This document shows, piece after piece, positions 1 through 8,243 of a stretch of 25,648 bases of DNA; the first letter of the stretch is position 1; each line of letters opens with the position of its first letter. Source of the DNA: REEB481 sp044360435 (lineage in GTDB: Bacteria > Bacteroidota > Bacteroidia > NS11-12g > UBA955); contig JBIKKI010000018.1 of assembly GCA_044360435.1 (NCBI GenBank), forward strand, positions 1 through 25,648, in the 5' to 3' direction. A program made the position numbers and the translations under genes. The notes beneath the pieces were generated by a model. It searched no databases. It was not told the origin of the DNA and saw only the letters and a list, made by a program, of their open reading frames with translations.

Positions 1-318
1 GCCGGTGATGCCGCCTTTGACATCAGAACGGTAGCCGTTCAATACTCCAGAGAAGCGGCACTCAAACTTGGATTATGGCTGGTTACGCTATCTTATTTCG
101 GTCTGGCGGCATGCTTCATTATTGGCTTTTTAACACCTCAGGTCTTAGGGATAGGCCTTTTTCATGCAGGTACGGGCATCTTCTTTTTTGTCACCGGAAG
201 ACGACTGAGTGTAAGCAATCAAAAAGCAGTGCATCAGTTCTACATGCGCTTTTGGGGATTGTTCTTTCTGGAATACATCGTTTATACACTCGGCATCTGG
301 TGGCCATTTTTTGGCTGA
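1..318 (+). CDS. UbiA-like prenyltransferase, C-terminal fragment
   Basis: This is an open frame from the first base of the window to a TGA at 316-318, giving 105 residues; the 5' part lies outside. The visible start (AGDAAFDIRTVAVQYSREAA) resembles the segment after the second Asp-rich motif of UbiA-family prenyltransferases, where a GDR..GIRTLPV-type stretch leads into the next helix. Three hydrophobic segments follow, the last ending at the C-terminus (LGIWWPFFG). UbiA enzymes move prenyl chains onto aromatic or other acceptors in the inner membrane, for example in menaquinone synthesis. The Asp-rich catalytic motifs are not in the window, so neither activity nor substrate can be checked. 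Family assignment is inference from a short stretch; another polytopic membrane protein is possible. Confidence 0.5.
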   Translation, partial: AGDAAFDIRTVAVQYSREAALKLGLWLVTLSYFGLAACFIIGFLTPQVLGIGLFHAGTGIFFFVTGRRLSVSNQKAVHQFYMRFWGLFFLEYIVYTLGIWWPFFG

Positions 319-358
319 TCGCCTGAACCATGCTTCTTTCGCATTGTTTTTTAATGAC

Positions 359-976
359 ATGAATCGTGAATCAATGGCGGTAGATTATCGCCAATACTGG
401 GACAAAGGCATGAGCTATGAAACTTATCGGACACTGATTTCTGAGTTGCATGCCCAGGACAAAACCACCGGCAGCAACCATGCTCCGGAAATGCTGGAGT
501 ATTCCAGGCTCAACGAACACCGGATGGATCGAGTGGAAAAACGATTTTCCCTGACCGGGGAACTGAAGCAGACGCTGGACACGCTTGACGCTCCCGTATA
601 TTGGCTCGTTTTGTCGGAAGCGTGGTGCGGCGACGCTGCACAGAATGTTCCGGCACTGCATCAAATCAGCGCGACAAGCGGGGGCAAAGTGATGCTGCGC
701 ATTTTGCTGCGCGATGAACATCCGGAGCTCATGGAGCAATGGCTCACCAATGGCGGGAAGAGCATTCCCAAGTTGATTCAACTAAATGCCCAATTTGAAG
801 TTTGTGCAAGCTGGGGGCCAAGGCCTGCGGAGGCCCAACGCATGGTGCATGAGGCGCGGCATGCCGGTGAAGACTACCGCATCTATGCAGAACGCGTGCA
901 CAAATGGTACGCTCAAAACAACAGCAACGACCTGCAGGCGGAATGCACAAATCTGCTGTTGCAGCAAAGAAGCTGA
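359..976 (+). CDS. Thioredoxin-fold protein (Thioredoxin_9-like), monothiol active site
   Basis: Encodes 205 residues from ATG 359; the frame is open from a TTG at 311, and ATG 374 is an alternative. No strong Shine-Dalgarno helps choose, but 359 avoids overlap with the preceding gene. The core is a thioredoxin fold: a beta strand ending in SEAWCGDAAQNVP (Cys90), then LRILLRDEHPELMEQWLTNGG and a cis-Pro loop at KSIPKL. The active site has one Cys (WCGDA) and no CxxC, so a classical disulfide-reductase cycle is not expected. I recall the same WCGDA pattern in Bacteroidota proteins annotated simply as thioredoxin family. There is no signal peptide, so it is probably cytoplasmic. Its physiological partner is unknown. 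It ends 17 bases before a strong terminator shared with gyrB. Confidence 0.8.
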   Translation: MNRESMAVDYRQYWDKGMSYETYRTLISELHAQDKTTGSNHAPEMLEYSRLNEHRMDRVEKRFSLTGELKQTLDTLDAPVYWLVLSEAWCGDAAQNVPALHQISATSGGKVMLRILLRDEHPELMEQWLTNGGKSIPKLIQLNAQFEVCASWGPRPAEAQRMVHEARHAGEDYRIYAERVHKWYAQNNSNDLQAECTNLLLQQRS

Positions 977-993
977 ATAGCGAAGGAAGTAAC

Positions 994-1027
994 AAAAAAA
1001 GGCAAACCGTTCGGTTTGCCTTTTTTT
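994..1027. terminator. Perfect bidirectional rho-independent terminator
   Basis: Seven A, then stem GGCAAACC (1001-1008), loop GTTC, stem GGTTTGCC (1013-1020), then seven T. The A tract extends the stem and gives a U tract on either strand, so it can stop the plus-strand thioredoxin gene (ends 976) and minus-strand gyrB (ends 1048). Confidence 0.93.
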
Positions 1028-1047
1028 ATGGTCACTGACGCGTTTAA

Positions 1048-2997
1048 TCAGGCATCAATTTTTGCGTATTTGGCATGTGTTTCGATGAATTCGCGGCGCG
1101 GTGGCACGTCGTCGCCCATCAGCATGCTGAAAATCCGATCGGCTTCGGCAGCGCTTTCCATGGTCACTTGTTTCAGCGTGCGTCGGGCAGGATCCATGGT
1201 TGTTTCCCAAAGTTGTTCGGCGTTCATTTCGCCCAAACCTTTGTAACGCTGCACGTTTACGCTGTCTTCTTTCCCGGCACCGGCAATGGATTTCACCGCT
1301 GCATCGCGTTCGGTTTCAGTCCAGCAGTACTGCTGTTCTTTTCCTTTCTTCACCATATACAGCGGCGGTGTGGCGATGTACACATAACCGCTGGTAATCA
1401 GCTTATTCATGTATCGGAAGAACAGGGTGAGGATGAGCGTACGGATGTGGCTTCCATCCACATCGGCGTCGGTCATAATGATGATTTTATGATAGCGCAG
1501 GTTGTCGAGGTTTAACTCTTTGGCATCATCAGGGGTGCCGATGCTTACGCCGAGAGCGGTGAAGATGTTGCGGATTTCCTCGTTTTCGTAAATCTTGTGT
1601 TCGAGGGATTTTTCCACGTTCAGGATTTTTCCGCGCAGGGGCAGAATGGCCTGAAATTCACGGTCGCGGCCTTGTTTGGCTGTTCCTCCGGCCGAATCTC
1701 CTTCCACCAGATAAATTTCGCAGATGCCAGGATCGGAGCTGGAGCAATCGCTGAGTTTCCCGGGCAGTCCCATGCCGCTCATGGCACCTTTACGCTGCAC
1801 CATTTCGCGTGCTTTTCTGGCGGCATGTCGTGCCTGCGCAGCAATGATTACCTTCTGTACAATGATTCTGGCCTCTTTAGGATGCTCCTGCAGATAATTG
1901 TCGAGCATTTCGCCCACGGCCACATCCACGGCACCCGAAACTTCGCTGTTACCAAGTTTCGTTTTGGTTTGACCTTCAAACTGAGGTTCTGCAATCTTCA
2001 CGCTGATGACGCCGGTGAGTCCTTCCCTGAAGTCATCGCCATTGATTTCAAACTTTACATTCTTCAGCAGCCCTTCTTTTTCAGCATAAGCCTTGAGGGT
2101 TCTGGTCAATGCGCGGCGGAAGCCTGCCACGTGTGTTCCACCTTCGATGGTGTTGATGTTGTTCACATAGGAATGAAGGTTTTCGCTGTACCCATTGTTG
2201 TACATCACGCTCACTTCCACCGGAATGCCCTGTTTTTCACCTTCCATGTAAATGGGCTCGGGAATCAGCTTTTCGCGGGTTCCATCCAGGAACATCACGA
2301 ATTCTCTGAGTCCGCCTTCACTGAAAAATGTTTGGGTATGAAAACCGTCTTCTTCACTGCCGTTTCTGCGGTCGGTGAGCGTCAGGTTGATGCCTTTGTT
2401 GAGGTAAGCTAGTTCTCTGAGGCGATTTTCCAGTGTTTCGAAGTTGTACACGGTGTTCTGAAAAATCGTGTGGTCGGGCGTGAAGGTTACTTCAGTGCCA
2501 CGCTGGTCGGTTTCACCAACCACCTTTACATCGTATTGGGGTTTGCCTTCGCGGTATTCCTGCTGGTAAATTTTTCCTTCACGGAATACCCGAACGGTCA
2601 TGTGCGTGGAAAGCGCGTTTACGCAGCTTACACCTACGCCGTGCAAACCGCCGGAAACTTTGTAGGTATCTTTATCGAACTTTCCGCCTGCGTGCAATAC
2701 CGTCATTACAACTTCCAGGGCAGAGCGTTTTTCTTTAGGGTGAATATCGGTAGGAATGCCCCGGCCATCATCGAGTACGCGGATAGAATTGTCTTCGAGG
2801 ATGCTTACCTGAATATTGCTGCAATGGCCGGCAAGGGCTTCATCTATGGAGTTATCGACTACCTCATAAACCAGGTGGTGCAAGCCTTTCAGACCTACAT
2901 CGCCGATATACATGGCCGGACGTTTTCTTACTGCTTCCAGTCCTTCCAGAACCTGGATATTCTCTGCGCTGTACTGATTCGATTGTGATGAACTCAT
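1048..2997 (-). CDS. gyrB: DNA gyrase subunit B
   Basis: Encodes 649 residues, the usual length for Bacteroidota GyrB and shorter than the E. coli protein with its C-terminal insertion. It is the ATPase/TOPRIM subunit that, with GyrA, introduces negative supercoils. GHKL ATPase motifs appear in order: VVDNSIDEAL (catalytic Glu53), DDGRGIP, GGLHGVG. The TOPRIM half shows EGDSAGG, PLRGKILNVEK and DADVDGSHI (metal-binding DxD), and the C-terminal GyrB signature GLGEMNAEQLWETTMDP follows. These distinguish GyrB from ParE reasonably well. Start ATG 2997 gives the expected short N-terminus (MSSSQSNQYSAENIQVLEGLEAVRKRP). An AAAGGAAGG stretch lies about 12 bases upstream of the start, and a weak TAnnTTTA box at 3026-3033 could serve as -7. 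gyrA is not in the window. Confidence 0.98.
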   Translation of the reverse strand: MSSSQSNQYSAENIQVLEGLEAVRKRPAMYIGDVGLKGLHHLVYEVVDNSIDEALAGHCSNIQVSILEDNSIRVLDDGRGIPTDIHPKEKRSALEVVMTVLHAGGKFDKDTYKVSGGLHGVGVSCVNALSTHMTVRVFREGKIYQQEYREGKPQYDVKVVGETDQRGTEVTFTPDHTIFQNTVYNFETLENRLRELAYLNKGINLTLTDRRNGSEEDGFHTQTFFSEGGLREFVMFLDGTREKLIPEPIYMEGEKQGIPVEVSVMYNNGYSENLHSYVNNINTIEGGTHVAGFRRALTRTLKAYAEKEGLLKNVKFEINGDDFREGLTGVISVKIAEPQFEGQTKTKLGNSEVSGAVDVAVGEMLDNYLQEHPKEARIIVQKVIIAAQARHAARKAREMVQRKGAMSGMGLPGKLSDCSSSDPGICEIYLVEGDSAGGTAKQGRDREFQAILPLRGKILNVEKSLEHKIYENEEIRNIFTALGVSIGTPDDAKELNLDNLRYHKIIIMTDADVDGSHIRTLILTLFFRYMNKLITSGYVYIATPPLYMVKKGKEQQYCWTETERDAAVKSIAGAGKEDSVNVQRYKGLGEMNAEQLWETTMDPARRTLKQVTMESAAEADRIFSMLMGDDVPPRREFIETHAKYAKIDA

Positions 2998-3038
2998 GAA
3001 TTGAATGAACCTTCCTTTAGGATGGTAAAAATACCGCT

Positions 3039-3071
3039 AAAGGCCCGGGAACGGACGCTGAAACGGGCTTT
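3039..3071 (-). terminator. Possible weak terminator after the efflux operon
   Basis: On the minus strand, downstream of the TolC-like gene, AAAGCCCG pairs with CGGGCCTTT (one bulged base) across a 16-base loop; a short T run (TATTTTTA) follows a few bases later. The imperfect stem and long loop make this uncertain. It sits between the operon end (3098) and the gyrB start (2997). Confidence 0.3.
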
Positions 3072-3097
3072 ATTATCCACAAGTTTCGCCGCGCTCC

Positions 3098-4519
3098 TCA
3101 GGGGAAGAAGCGCCACAACTGCCCTGTTTCACGCAGGTAATCGAGGGCTGCATGATACTTGGCTACCTGGTAATCTACGAGCTTGAGACGACTTTCCAGC
3201 AACCTGATTTCGCGGGTATTTACCAGAAAAAGTGTGCTTTCGCCGGCTTCAAGCTTGGTGAGTTCTGCATCCAGCAGGGCCTGATATCCGGCAACAACCT
3301 GCGCATATTGCGCAACCAGATTGCTGTAGGTGGTGTACATGTTCCAATAAGCTTCCAGCTTGCGCGCCGTTTCCAGTGTTTTCAGCCGCAGCTTGATGCC
3401 TGCCTGTTCCAGTTTTACCTGCGCCAGCTGTGCATCGGCGCGTTCTTTACGCAAGAAGATGCTTGTTTGCGCCGTAACACCCCAGCGGTAATTCGACCAA
3501 TAAGGCACACCGGGAGGATTTGGGCGGAAGCTGCCTGCGGTCAGGAAGTTGTATTTCAGGTTTAACTCGGGCAGCAATTGCTGCTGTTTCAACTTGCGTT
3601 CAAGGGCATACAAATTAAGTTCGGCGTTCTGTTCGAGCAGCAAAGGCTGCACCTGCATCACATCGCGGTTCATCCGGTTTAAATTCCAGGAAAGGGCCAT
3701 AGAATCCAGTACGTCTAAACCCATGATGCTGGGCCTTGCTCCGGTTTGCATTTCCAGCGGAGCGCCTTCTTTATTCCACAGAAAAACACTCAGCTCCAGC
3801 GCGCCTTTCAACGCTTTTGCCGCCGCCGCATCGCGGGAAATGGTGAAATTCCTGCGCAGCACGTCATTCTCCAGCGTATCGATCAATGCCCGGGCACCTG
3901 CCTGAACAGTTTGTCTGATTTGACGCAACCTCAGTTCACCGGCTGTTGTAGCTGCAGCATATAATTCCTGTTCCAAATCTGCTCCATACCAACGCACATA
4001 AGCGCGAAGCACATCCGCACCCAAATCGTTCAGGAATTGCTGGCGTTCGAAGACCGTACTTTGAACCTGAACTTTGGCCATGGCCAGTGCTGTTCTGCGC
4101 TGGTCGGTAATCAAACCGCGGAGCAGGGGCATGGAAAGGCCGGCGTATGTAAGGCCGTTGGCCGGCACTTCGAGCATGGGATCCAGATTGGTTCCCATGG
4201 CCTGTTCGTAACCCAGCTGTCCTTCCAATCCGAACCAGGTAGGCACTTTCAGTCCGGTATGCAGCACATCGTAATAGTTTTTCCCTTCGAACTGCTTGTT
4301 GTTGTTCTCCAGAAAATATTTGGGATCAAAGCTTCCTCTGGCCTTCAACAGGTTTAAATCAGCGGCTTTCAGCATCAATGCTGCCTGTCGTTGCGCGGGA
4401 TGATTTTGCGCCACCAGGTCAAGCACCATGCGCACCGGCACACGTACACCGGATTCCTGAGCGTACAAGGGCATCGCGCAACCAATCAGCGACAGTAGCA
4501 ACTTCCGAAGGTCCATCAT
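3098..4519 (-). CDS. TolC-family outer membrane channel protein
   Basis: Encodes 473 residues, a normal TolC-family length. A signal peptide is visible (RKLLLSLIGCAMPLYAQ, about residues 5-21). Next comes VLDLVAQNHPAQRQAALMLKAADLNLLKARGSFDPKY, the typical first OEP repeat. Long alanine- and leucine-rich helical stretches follow, including DAQLAQVKLEQAGIKLRLK near the second repeat. These trimeric channels carry efflux or type I secretion substrates across the outer membrane. Its start overlaps the stop of the adaptor gene in a four-base ATGA (4516-4519), which suggests translational coupling; a second ATG follows directly. It is the last gene of the TetR-ABC-HlyD-TolC operon, so it probably provides the outer membrane exit of that exporter. 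The substrate is unknown. Confidence 0.9.
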   Translation of the reverse strand: MMDLRKLLLSLIGCAMPLYAQESGVRVPVRMVLDLVAQNHPAQRQAALMLKAADLNLLKARGSFDPKYFLENNNKQFEGKNYYDVLHTGLKVPTWFGLEGQLGYEQAMGTNLDPMLEVPANGLTYAGLSMPLLRGLITDQRRTALAMAKVQVQSTVFERQQFLNDLGADVLRAYVRWYGADLEQELYAAATTAGELRLRQIRQTVQAGARALIDTLENDVLRRNFTISRDAAAAKALKGALELSVFLWNKEGAPLEMQTGARPSIMGLDVLDSMALSWNLNRMNRDVMQVQPLLLEQNAELNLYALERKLKQQQLLPELNLKYNFLTAGSFRPNPPGVPYWSNYRWGVTAQTSIFLRKERADAQLAQVKLEQAGIKLRLKTLETARKLEAYWNMYTTYSNLVAQYAQVVAGYQALLDAELTKLEAGESTLFLVNTREIRLLESRLKLVDYQVAKYHAALDYLRETGQLWRFFP

Positions 4520-5862
4520 TTCAATTTATTGGGTACAGAAGTTTCCGGTTTCACTGTGCCGTAGTAGAAATCGGGAGGGAATCCATTCAACTGACGCCAG
4601 ATTTCATACCAAACAGGCACTTGTCCAAGCAGCGCAATGCCGCGGGCACCGCTGCCCACCCTGAGCATATCGGGCCAGGCCTTGGCATTCGCCTGAGGCG
4701 CAACCAGCACGCGGTATTTCCCGTCTTTCCCGGGGAAAGGATCGATGGCCACGACTGCGCCGGGAAAAGTTCCGTAGGTCATGGCAGGCCAGCCAGAAAA
4801 TACCAGCGCAGGCCATCCGTCAAACAGGAAGCGCACCTTGCTGCCTTTGCGGATCAAGGGCAAATCCATCGGCTCCAGATACATTTCTACGGCAAGCCTG
4901 TATTGCAGTGGCATGATGGAACAGATGGCCTCCCCTTCTTTTACGGTTTCACCGATGCCGGCAGTCAAAGCGCGGGTGATGATCCCGTCTTGCGGTGCCG
5001 TCACCACATAAAAGCCGGAACGGATTTTATAGTTGCTGAGCGTATTGCGCAGCTTGGAAATCTCGGCTTCTGTTTCCATTTGACCAGAAACTGCGCTGAA
5101 ACGCTCACTCTCTGCCTTCGCCAATTTCTCTCCATATTCGTTCACCACATTGCGCAATTCAAATTCGGCATTGGCCAAAGCGGCTTTGGTGATGTCGTAT
5201 TTGTTTTCCATGGCATTGAGCTTGGCAATCGATTCCTGGAGTTTCAACTTTCTGCTTTCTAAATCCAATGGTGATTTCAAACCCTGGATGAGCAGTATGG
5301 AATCACGAGAGTACCTTGTTCTGGCTATAGAAAGATCGGTTCGTGCCGCCTGCAGCTCGGCCATGTCGGCGTTTAGCTTGAGTTTTTCCTGAGACACCTT
5401 GTTTTTGGCTTGCCGGTATTTCAGATCCTGAATGGCTTCCAGATTGGTAATTTGCCGGCTGATGGCGTTCACCTTAGAACCATAACCTTCCAGGGATTGT
5501 TCCTTACTCTTTACCTGTCGTTCGGTTTGATCCAGCAAACCCGGATCCAGGTAAGAATCTTTGACTTCAGAGATGAGCACGATGGTGTCGCCTTTGCGCA
5601 CGGTATCGCCTTCACGCACCATCCATTGCACCAGACGGCCGCCAATAACAGTTTGCACCTCCTGAGGCCGTTGTCCGGGCAGCAGGGTTGTTACCTTACC
5701 ATCGGACCTGATATTCTGGGTCCATGGCAAAAACAGAAACACAACGATGATGATCAGTAAGGCCCAAAGCAGGCGGCCCATTCCTTTCTTGGTCCAGTAA
5801 CTTTCCTTCAGCTTGCCAAAGCTGCTGAGGTGAATCACTCTTGAATCGGGTTTGAAATCCAT
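4516..5862 (-). CDS. HlyD-family periplasmic adaptor (membrane fusion protein)
   Basis: Encodes 448 residues. A cytoplasmic N-terminus of about 30 residues leads to one membrane helix (about 31-47, LLWALLIIIVVFLFLPW). Then follow a biotinyl-lipoyl half-motif (VQWMVREGDTVRKGDTIVLI), a long coiled-coil hairpin rich in Lys, Glu and Ala (about 110-285), and the second lipoyl half (VTAPQDGIITRALTAGIGETVKEGEAICSI). The C-terminal beta-barrel contains RLAVEMYLEPMDLPLIRKGSKVRF. This layout is that of type I secretion or efflux adaptors bridging an inner membrane ABC transporter to TolC. The start lies one base after the ABC gene's stop, and the 3' end overlaps the TolC gene by four bases. The long coiled coil suits a complex spanning the full periplasm. 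Confidence 0.92.
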   Translation of the reverse strand: MDFKPDSRVIHLSSFGKLKESYWTKKGMGRLLWALLIIIVVFLFLPWTQNIRSDGKVTTLLPGQRPQEVQTVIGGRLVQWMVREGDTVRKGDTIVLISEVKDSYLDPGLLDQTERQVKSKEQSLEGYGSKVNAISRQITNLEAIQDLKYRQAKNKVSQEKLKLNADMAELQAARTDLSIARTRYSRDSILLIQGLKSPLDLESRKLKLQESIAKLNAMENKYDITKAALANAEFELRNVVNEYGEKLAKAESERFSAVSGQMETEAEISKLRNTLSNYKIRSGFYVVTAPQDGIITRALTAGIGETVKEGEAICSIMPLQYRLAVEMYLEPMDLPLIRKGSKVRFLFDGWPALVFSGWPAMTYGTFPGAVVAIDPFPGKDGKYRVLVAPQANAKAWPDMLRVGSGARGIALLGQVPVWYEIWRQLNGFPPDFYYGTVKPETSVPNKLK

Positions 5863-5863
5863 A

Positions 5864-7540
5864 TTACTGCCACATGAAATTAGTTAATCGATCCGGCAAG
5901 GCACCGGCTTGAACCTTTCCATAATCTGTAAATCCGTGTTCACCCATTTCGACACAGCGATCAAAAGCAGCAGCAACTGGTGCAAGGCTGCTGATGACGA
6001 TTACGGTTGCAGGAATCTCCTTCAGATATTCGGTGATGTCTTGCAGTTCCTTCCGGTCGAAACCCGTCCAGATATCATCCACCAGCAGCAACGTTGGCTG
6101 ATGGTAAAGGGCTCTTGCCAGGGTGATTTTCTTTTGGATGTGGTTGGGTAGTGTGCGGGTTCCTTCAAAAACATGCATCAATCCGTGGTCAATTTGACGC
6201 ACATAATCACTGAGATGCAGCTTTTCCAACAGCACTTTGATCCGCTCTGCGGGGGCTTCTTCCGACAAGGTGATATTGCCGGAAAGGGTTCCTTTAAAAA
6301 TCCCGGACGATTGCAGACACAACCCTACACTGGCACCGTAATCAGCCAGGTTCAGATTGTCCAGCGGCACGCCAGAAACCATCATTTCATATTGCGCATC
6401 CGACAGCCCGGTAAACCACTTAAGTATGCGTGTTCGGCCGGAGCCGGGTTGGCCGCAAATGCAAATTTTCTCCCCGGATTTCACCATAAAAACATCTTTC
6501 CTCAGGTTGCGGTCATAGATACACAGCTCGGGAGCGCGGGTCATATCTACAGAAATTCCCGTGGGTAACTCGTCTTCCTGGTCGGTAACATAAGATACTT
6601 TTTCCAGCGCAATCGCTGCATCATAGATATGCTCCACGCTGAGCACCAGCTTTTCAACCGACTCAAGAAGCAGGATGACCAGAATTTCGCTGGCTACAAA
6701 CTGCCCGAGGTTGATTTGTTCTTCAACCAGCAGCACGCTGCCCAAAAAGAGCAAACTGCCGATGAGTAGGGTTTTCAGCACAACGGTGAGGCTCACCTGC
6801 GACATGAGGATTTTGAAGTGGCCTTCCCTGCCGTCAAGGTATCCATCCACATAGGAATTGGTTCTTTTCATGTGGTATTGCTTGTGCGACTGCATGCGAA
6901 AAATGCTTCGATTGGAGGCAATTTCGGTTAGCCAGAATGCTGTTTTAAACTTAAAGTCGCTTTCCTTTCTGGAAGTGACAATACCTCGTTGCCAGGTAGC
7001 GCGTATCACGGCGGCCAGAATGATGATGAGGCCTGCTCCTATGGCGATAAACAGCGGGTGGTACAACGAAAGCAATATCAAGCCGAAAACCAGCTGCAGC
7101 AGTGAAGCCGTGAAGTCGAGCAAGAGCTTGGAAAAGCTCTTTTGGATGGTGATGATGTCGAAGAATTTTTCAGAAAGTTCCGGCAGGTTTGGATACTTCT
7201 TTTCGGGATAAACCGACGCTGCCAGATTTCGACCGAAGCGCATGGCAACATGCACAAAAAGACGGCGCTGGATTACTTCCAGTATCGACATCTGCGCCAA
7301 GCGCGTGATGCCCGCCATCAAAACACCCAGCGTTACCATCAGGGCAAGGATGAACCAGGAAGAGGAAAGGTTCCCGCCCAGGACCAAACCTACCAGCGCC
7401 TGAATTCCCAAGGGCAGCGACAGGTTTATAAGGCCGCTGAATACGGCATACACATAAAGGTATGTTACATTTCTTCGCTCTGAACGCACCAACTTGAGGA
7501 TGCGTCGAAACGGACTTGCGACAGGATCATTAGGATTCAT
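5864..7540 (-). CDS. ABC exporter (permease-ATPase fusion) with degenerate nucleotide-binding domain
   Basis: Encodes 558 residues with the layout of a type I-secretion or peptide-type exporter half: six hydrophobic helices (about 27-50, 62-83, 142-160, 163-182, 250-272, 282-303), then an ATP-binding domain from about 335. The ATPase motifs are abnormal. Walker A reads GQPGSGRT, with Arg369 for the invariant Lys. The LSGGQ signature is replaced by LPNHIQ (464-469). Walker B is LLLVDDIW, with Asp489 in the catalytic Glu position. The H-loop His is Ser518 (VIVISSL). The Q-loop Gln (LCLQSSG) and the helix KKITLARAL remain. The frame is intact over its whole length, so this is not simple decay. 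I recall related Bacteroidota exporters next to HlyD genes with an altered signature, so some of the change may be family-wide. The gene overlaps tetR by 11 bases. Substrate unknown. Confidence 0.9.
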   Translation of the reverse strand: MNPNDPVASPFRRILKLVRSERRNVTYLYVYAVFSGLINLSLPLGIQALVGLVLGGNLSSSWFILALMVTLGVLMAGITRLAQMSILEVIQRRLFVHVAMRFGRNLAASVYPEKKYPNLPELSEKFFDIITIQKSFSKLLLDFTASLLQLVFGLILLSLYHPLFIAIGAGLIIILAAVIRATWQRGIVTSRKESDFKFKTAFWLTEIASNRSIFRMQSHKQYHMKRTNSYVDGYLDGREGHFKILMSQVSLTVVLKTLLIGSLLFLGSVLLVEEQINLGQFVASEILVILLLESVEKLVLSVEHIYDAAIALEKVSYVTDQEDELPTGISVDMTRAPELCIYDRNLRKDVFMVKSGEKICICGQPGSGRTRILKWFTGLSDAQYEMMVSGVPLDNLNLADYGASVGLCLQSSGIFKGTLSGNITLSEEAPAERIKVLLEKLHLSDYVRQIDHGLMHVFEGTRTLPNHIQKKITLARALYHQPTLLLVDDIWTGFDRKELQDITEYLKEIPATVIVISSLAPVAAAFDRCVEMGEHGFTDYGKVQAGALPDRLTNFMWQ

Positions 7541-8213
7541 CTGTTTTTACGTCTGAATGGGGAATCAGTGATCTTAAAAATTCGGTAAGCGATGCTTTGG
7601 ACGATTCTATTTCAGTAAGTTCCGGCAAATGCCTGAGCAGAAATTGCTGTTGCATGGCACTATCCACGAAGGTTGCGGCCCAGGCGCGTGGATAAGGATA
7701 ATGAGGACGGGCAACCTTCAAGGTTTCAGCCACCAGACTTGTAATTCTGGCGTAGCCATTAAGCATGCCTTTTTGCCAGTCAGCACCTGTTTCATTGCCT
7801 AAATGCACCTTAATGGATTCGCTCATGGCTATGGCATACAGGTCGGCGGCCATAGCATTATCTGCCATAGATGCTACCGGAATCGTGAGCAGTTCCGTCA
7901 ATCGGTTCAACCGTTCCAAGGGATCATTGATGTGCACGGTTTCCTGCATGGCTCTATATTCAAGGGCATTCCAGTAACGATTCAGCAGATACAACAACAT
8001 TTGATGCTTGTTGCTGAAATACCGATATACCGTGGCTTCAGTAATTCCAGCCTGCATTGCCAGTTTGCGGAACGTGAATGACTCCACCCCTTGGGCAGCC
8101 ATCATGGCCGCACCGTGACGGATGATGTCACGTCCGGTTTCGCTGGAATCAGGATCTTTCAGAAACGCCGATCCCTCGGATCCAACTCCTGATTGAATTT
8201 CTAGAAACTCCAT
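7530..8213 (-). CDS. TetR/AcrR-family transcriptional regulator
   Basis: Encodes 227 residues. The N-terminal DNA-binding domain is clear: GRDIIRHGAAMMAAQGVESF, then helix-turn-helix TFRKLAMQAGITEATVYRYF (about 47-66) and SNKHQMLLYLLNRYW. The C-terminal half is helical and variable, as expected for the ligand-binding and dimer domain. The ORF overlaps the ABC gene by 11 bases (7530-7540), making it first gene of the efflux operon. Two copies of a near-palindromic 13-base sequence lie 9-43 bases upstream of its start. The natural reading is a repressor that controls its own operon and responds to a compound the exporter handles. The ligand cannot be told from the sequence. The stretch of about 25 residues before the first helix is somewhat long, so a later start is possible. 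Confidence 0.92.
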   Translation of the reverse strand: MEFLEIQSGVGSEGSAFLKDPDSSETGRDIIRHGAAMMAAQGVESFTFRKLAMQAGITEATVYRYFSNKHQMLLYLLNRYWNALEYRAMQETVHINDPLERLNRLTELLTIPVASMADNAMAADLYAIAMSESIKVHLGNETGADWQKGMLNGYARITSLVAETLKVARPHYPYPRAWAATFVDSAMQQQFLLRHLPELTEIESSKASLTEFLRSLIPHSDVKTDES

Positions 8214-8221
8214 CGAAATTT

Positions 8222-8234
8222 ATAGTATTACTAT
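8222..8234. promoter_or_regulatory. Operator-like inverted repeat, copy 1 (proximal)
   Basis: ATAGTA-T-TACTAT is a perfect 6+6 inverted repeat around one central base, 9 bases upstream of the tetR start at 8213. With the second copy it looks like a TetR dimer site. That TetR binds it is inference from position and symmetry. Confidence 0.65.
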
Positions 8235-8243
8235 CAGAACAAC

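Noticed and set aside
1597..2412. A 271-codon open frame on the plus strand inside gyrB
   Set aside because: It lies antisense to gyrB, whose motifs are unmistakable; the long frame follows from the codon bias of the opposite strand and the protein has no recognisable domain.
2998..3097. Short plus-strand reading frame beginning in the gyrB upstream region
   Set aside because: It runs antisense into the TolC-family gene and has no motif; the region is better explained as the gyrB promoter and leader plus a weak terminator.
4378..5262. A 294-codon plus-strand frame across the tolC/hlyD-type genes
   Set aside because: Antisense shadow spanning the junction of two well-supported minus-strand genes; no signal, motif or start support.
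7530..7540. Possible frameshift between tetR and the ABC gene
   Set aside because: Both frames have complete ends with family-typical start and stop, and an 11-base overlap is ordinary for an operon.
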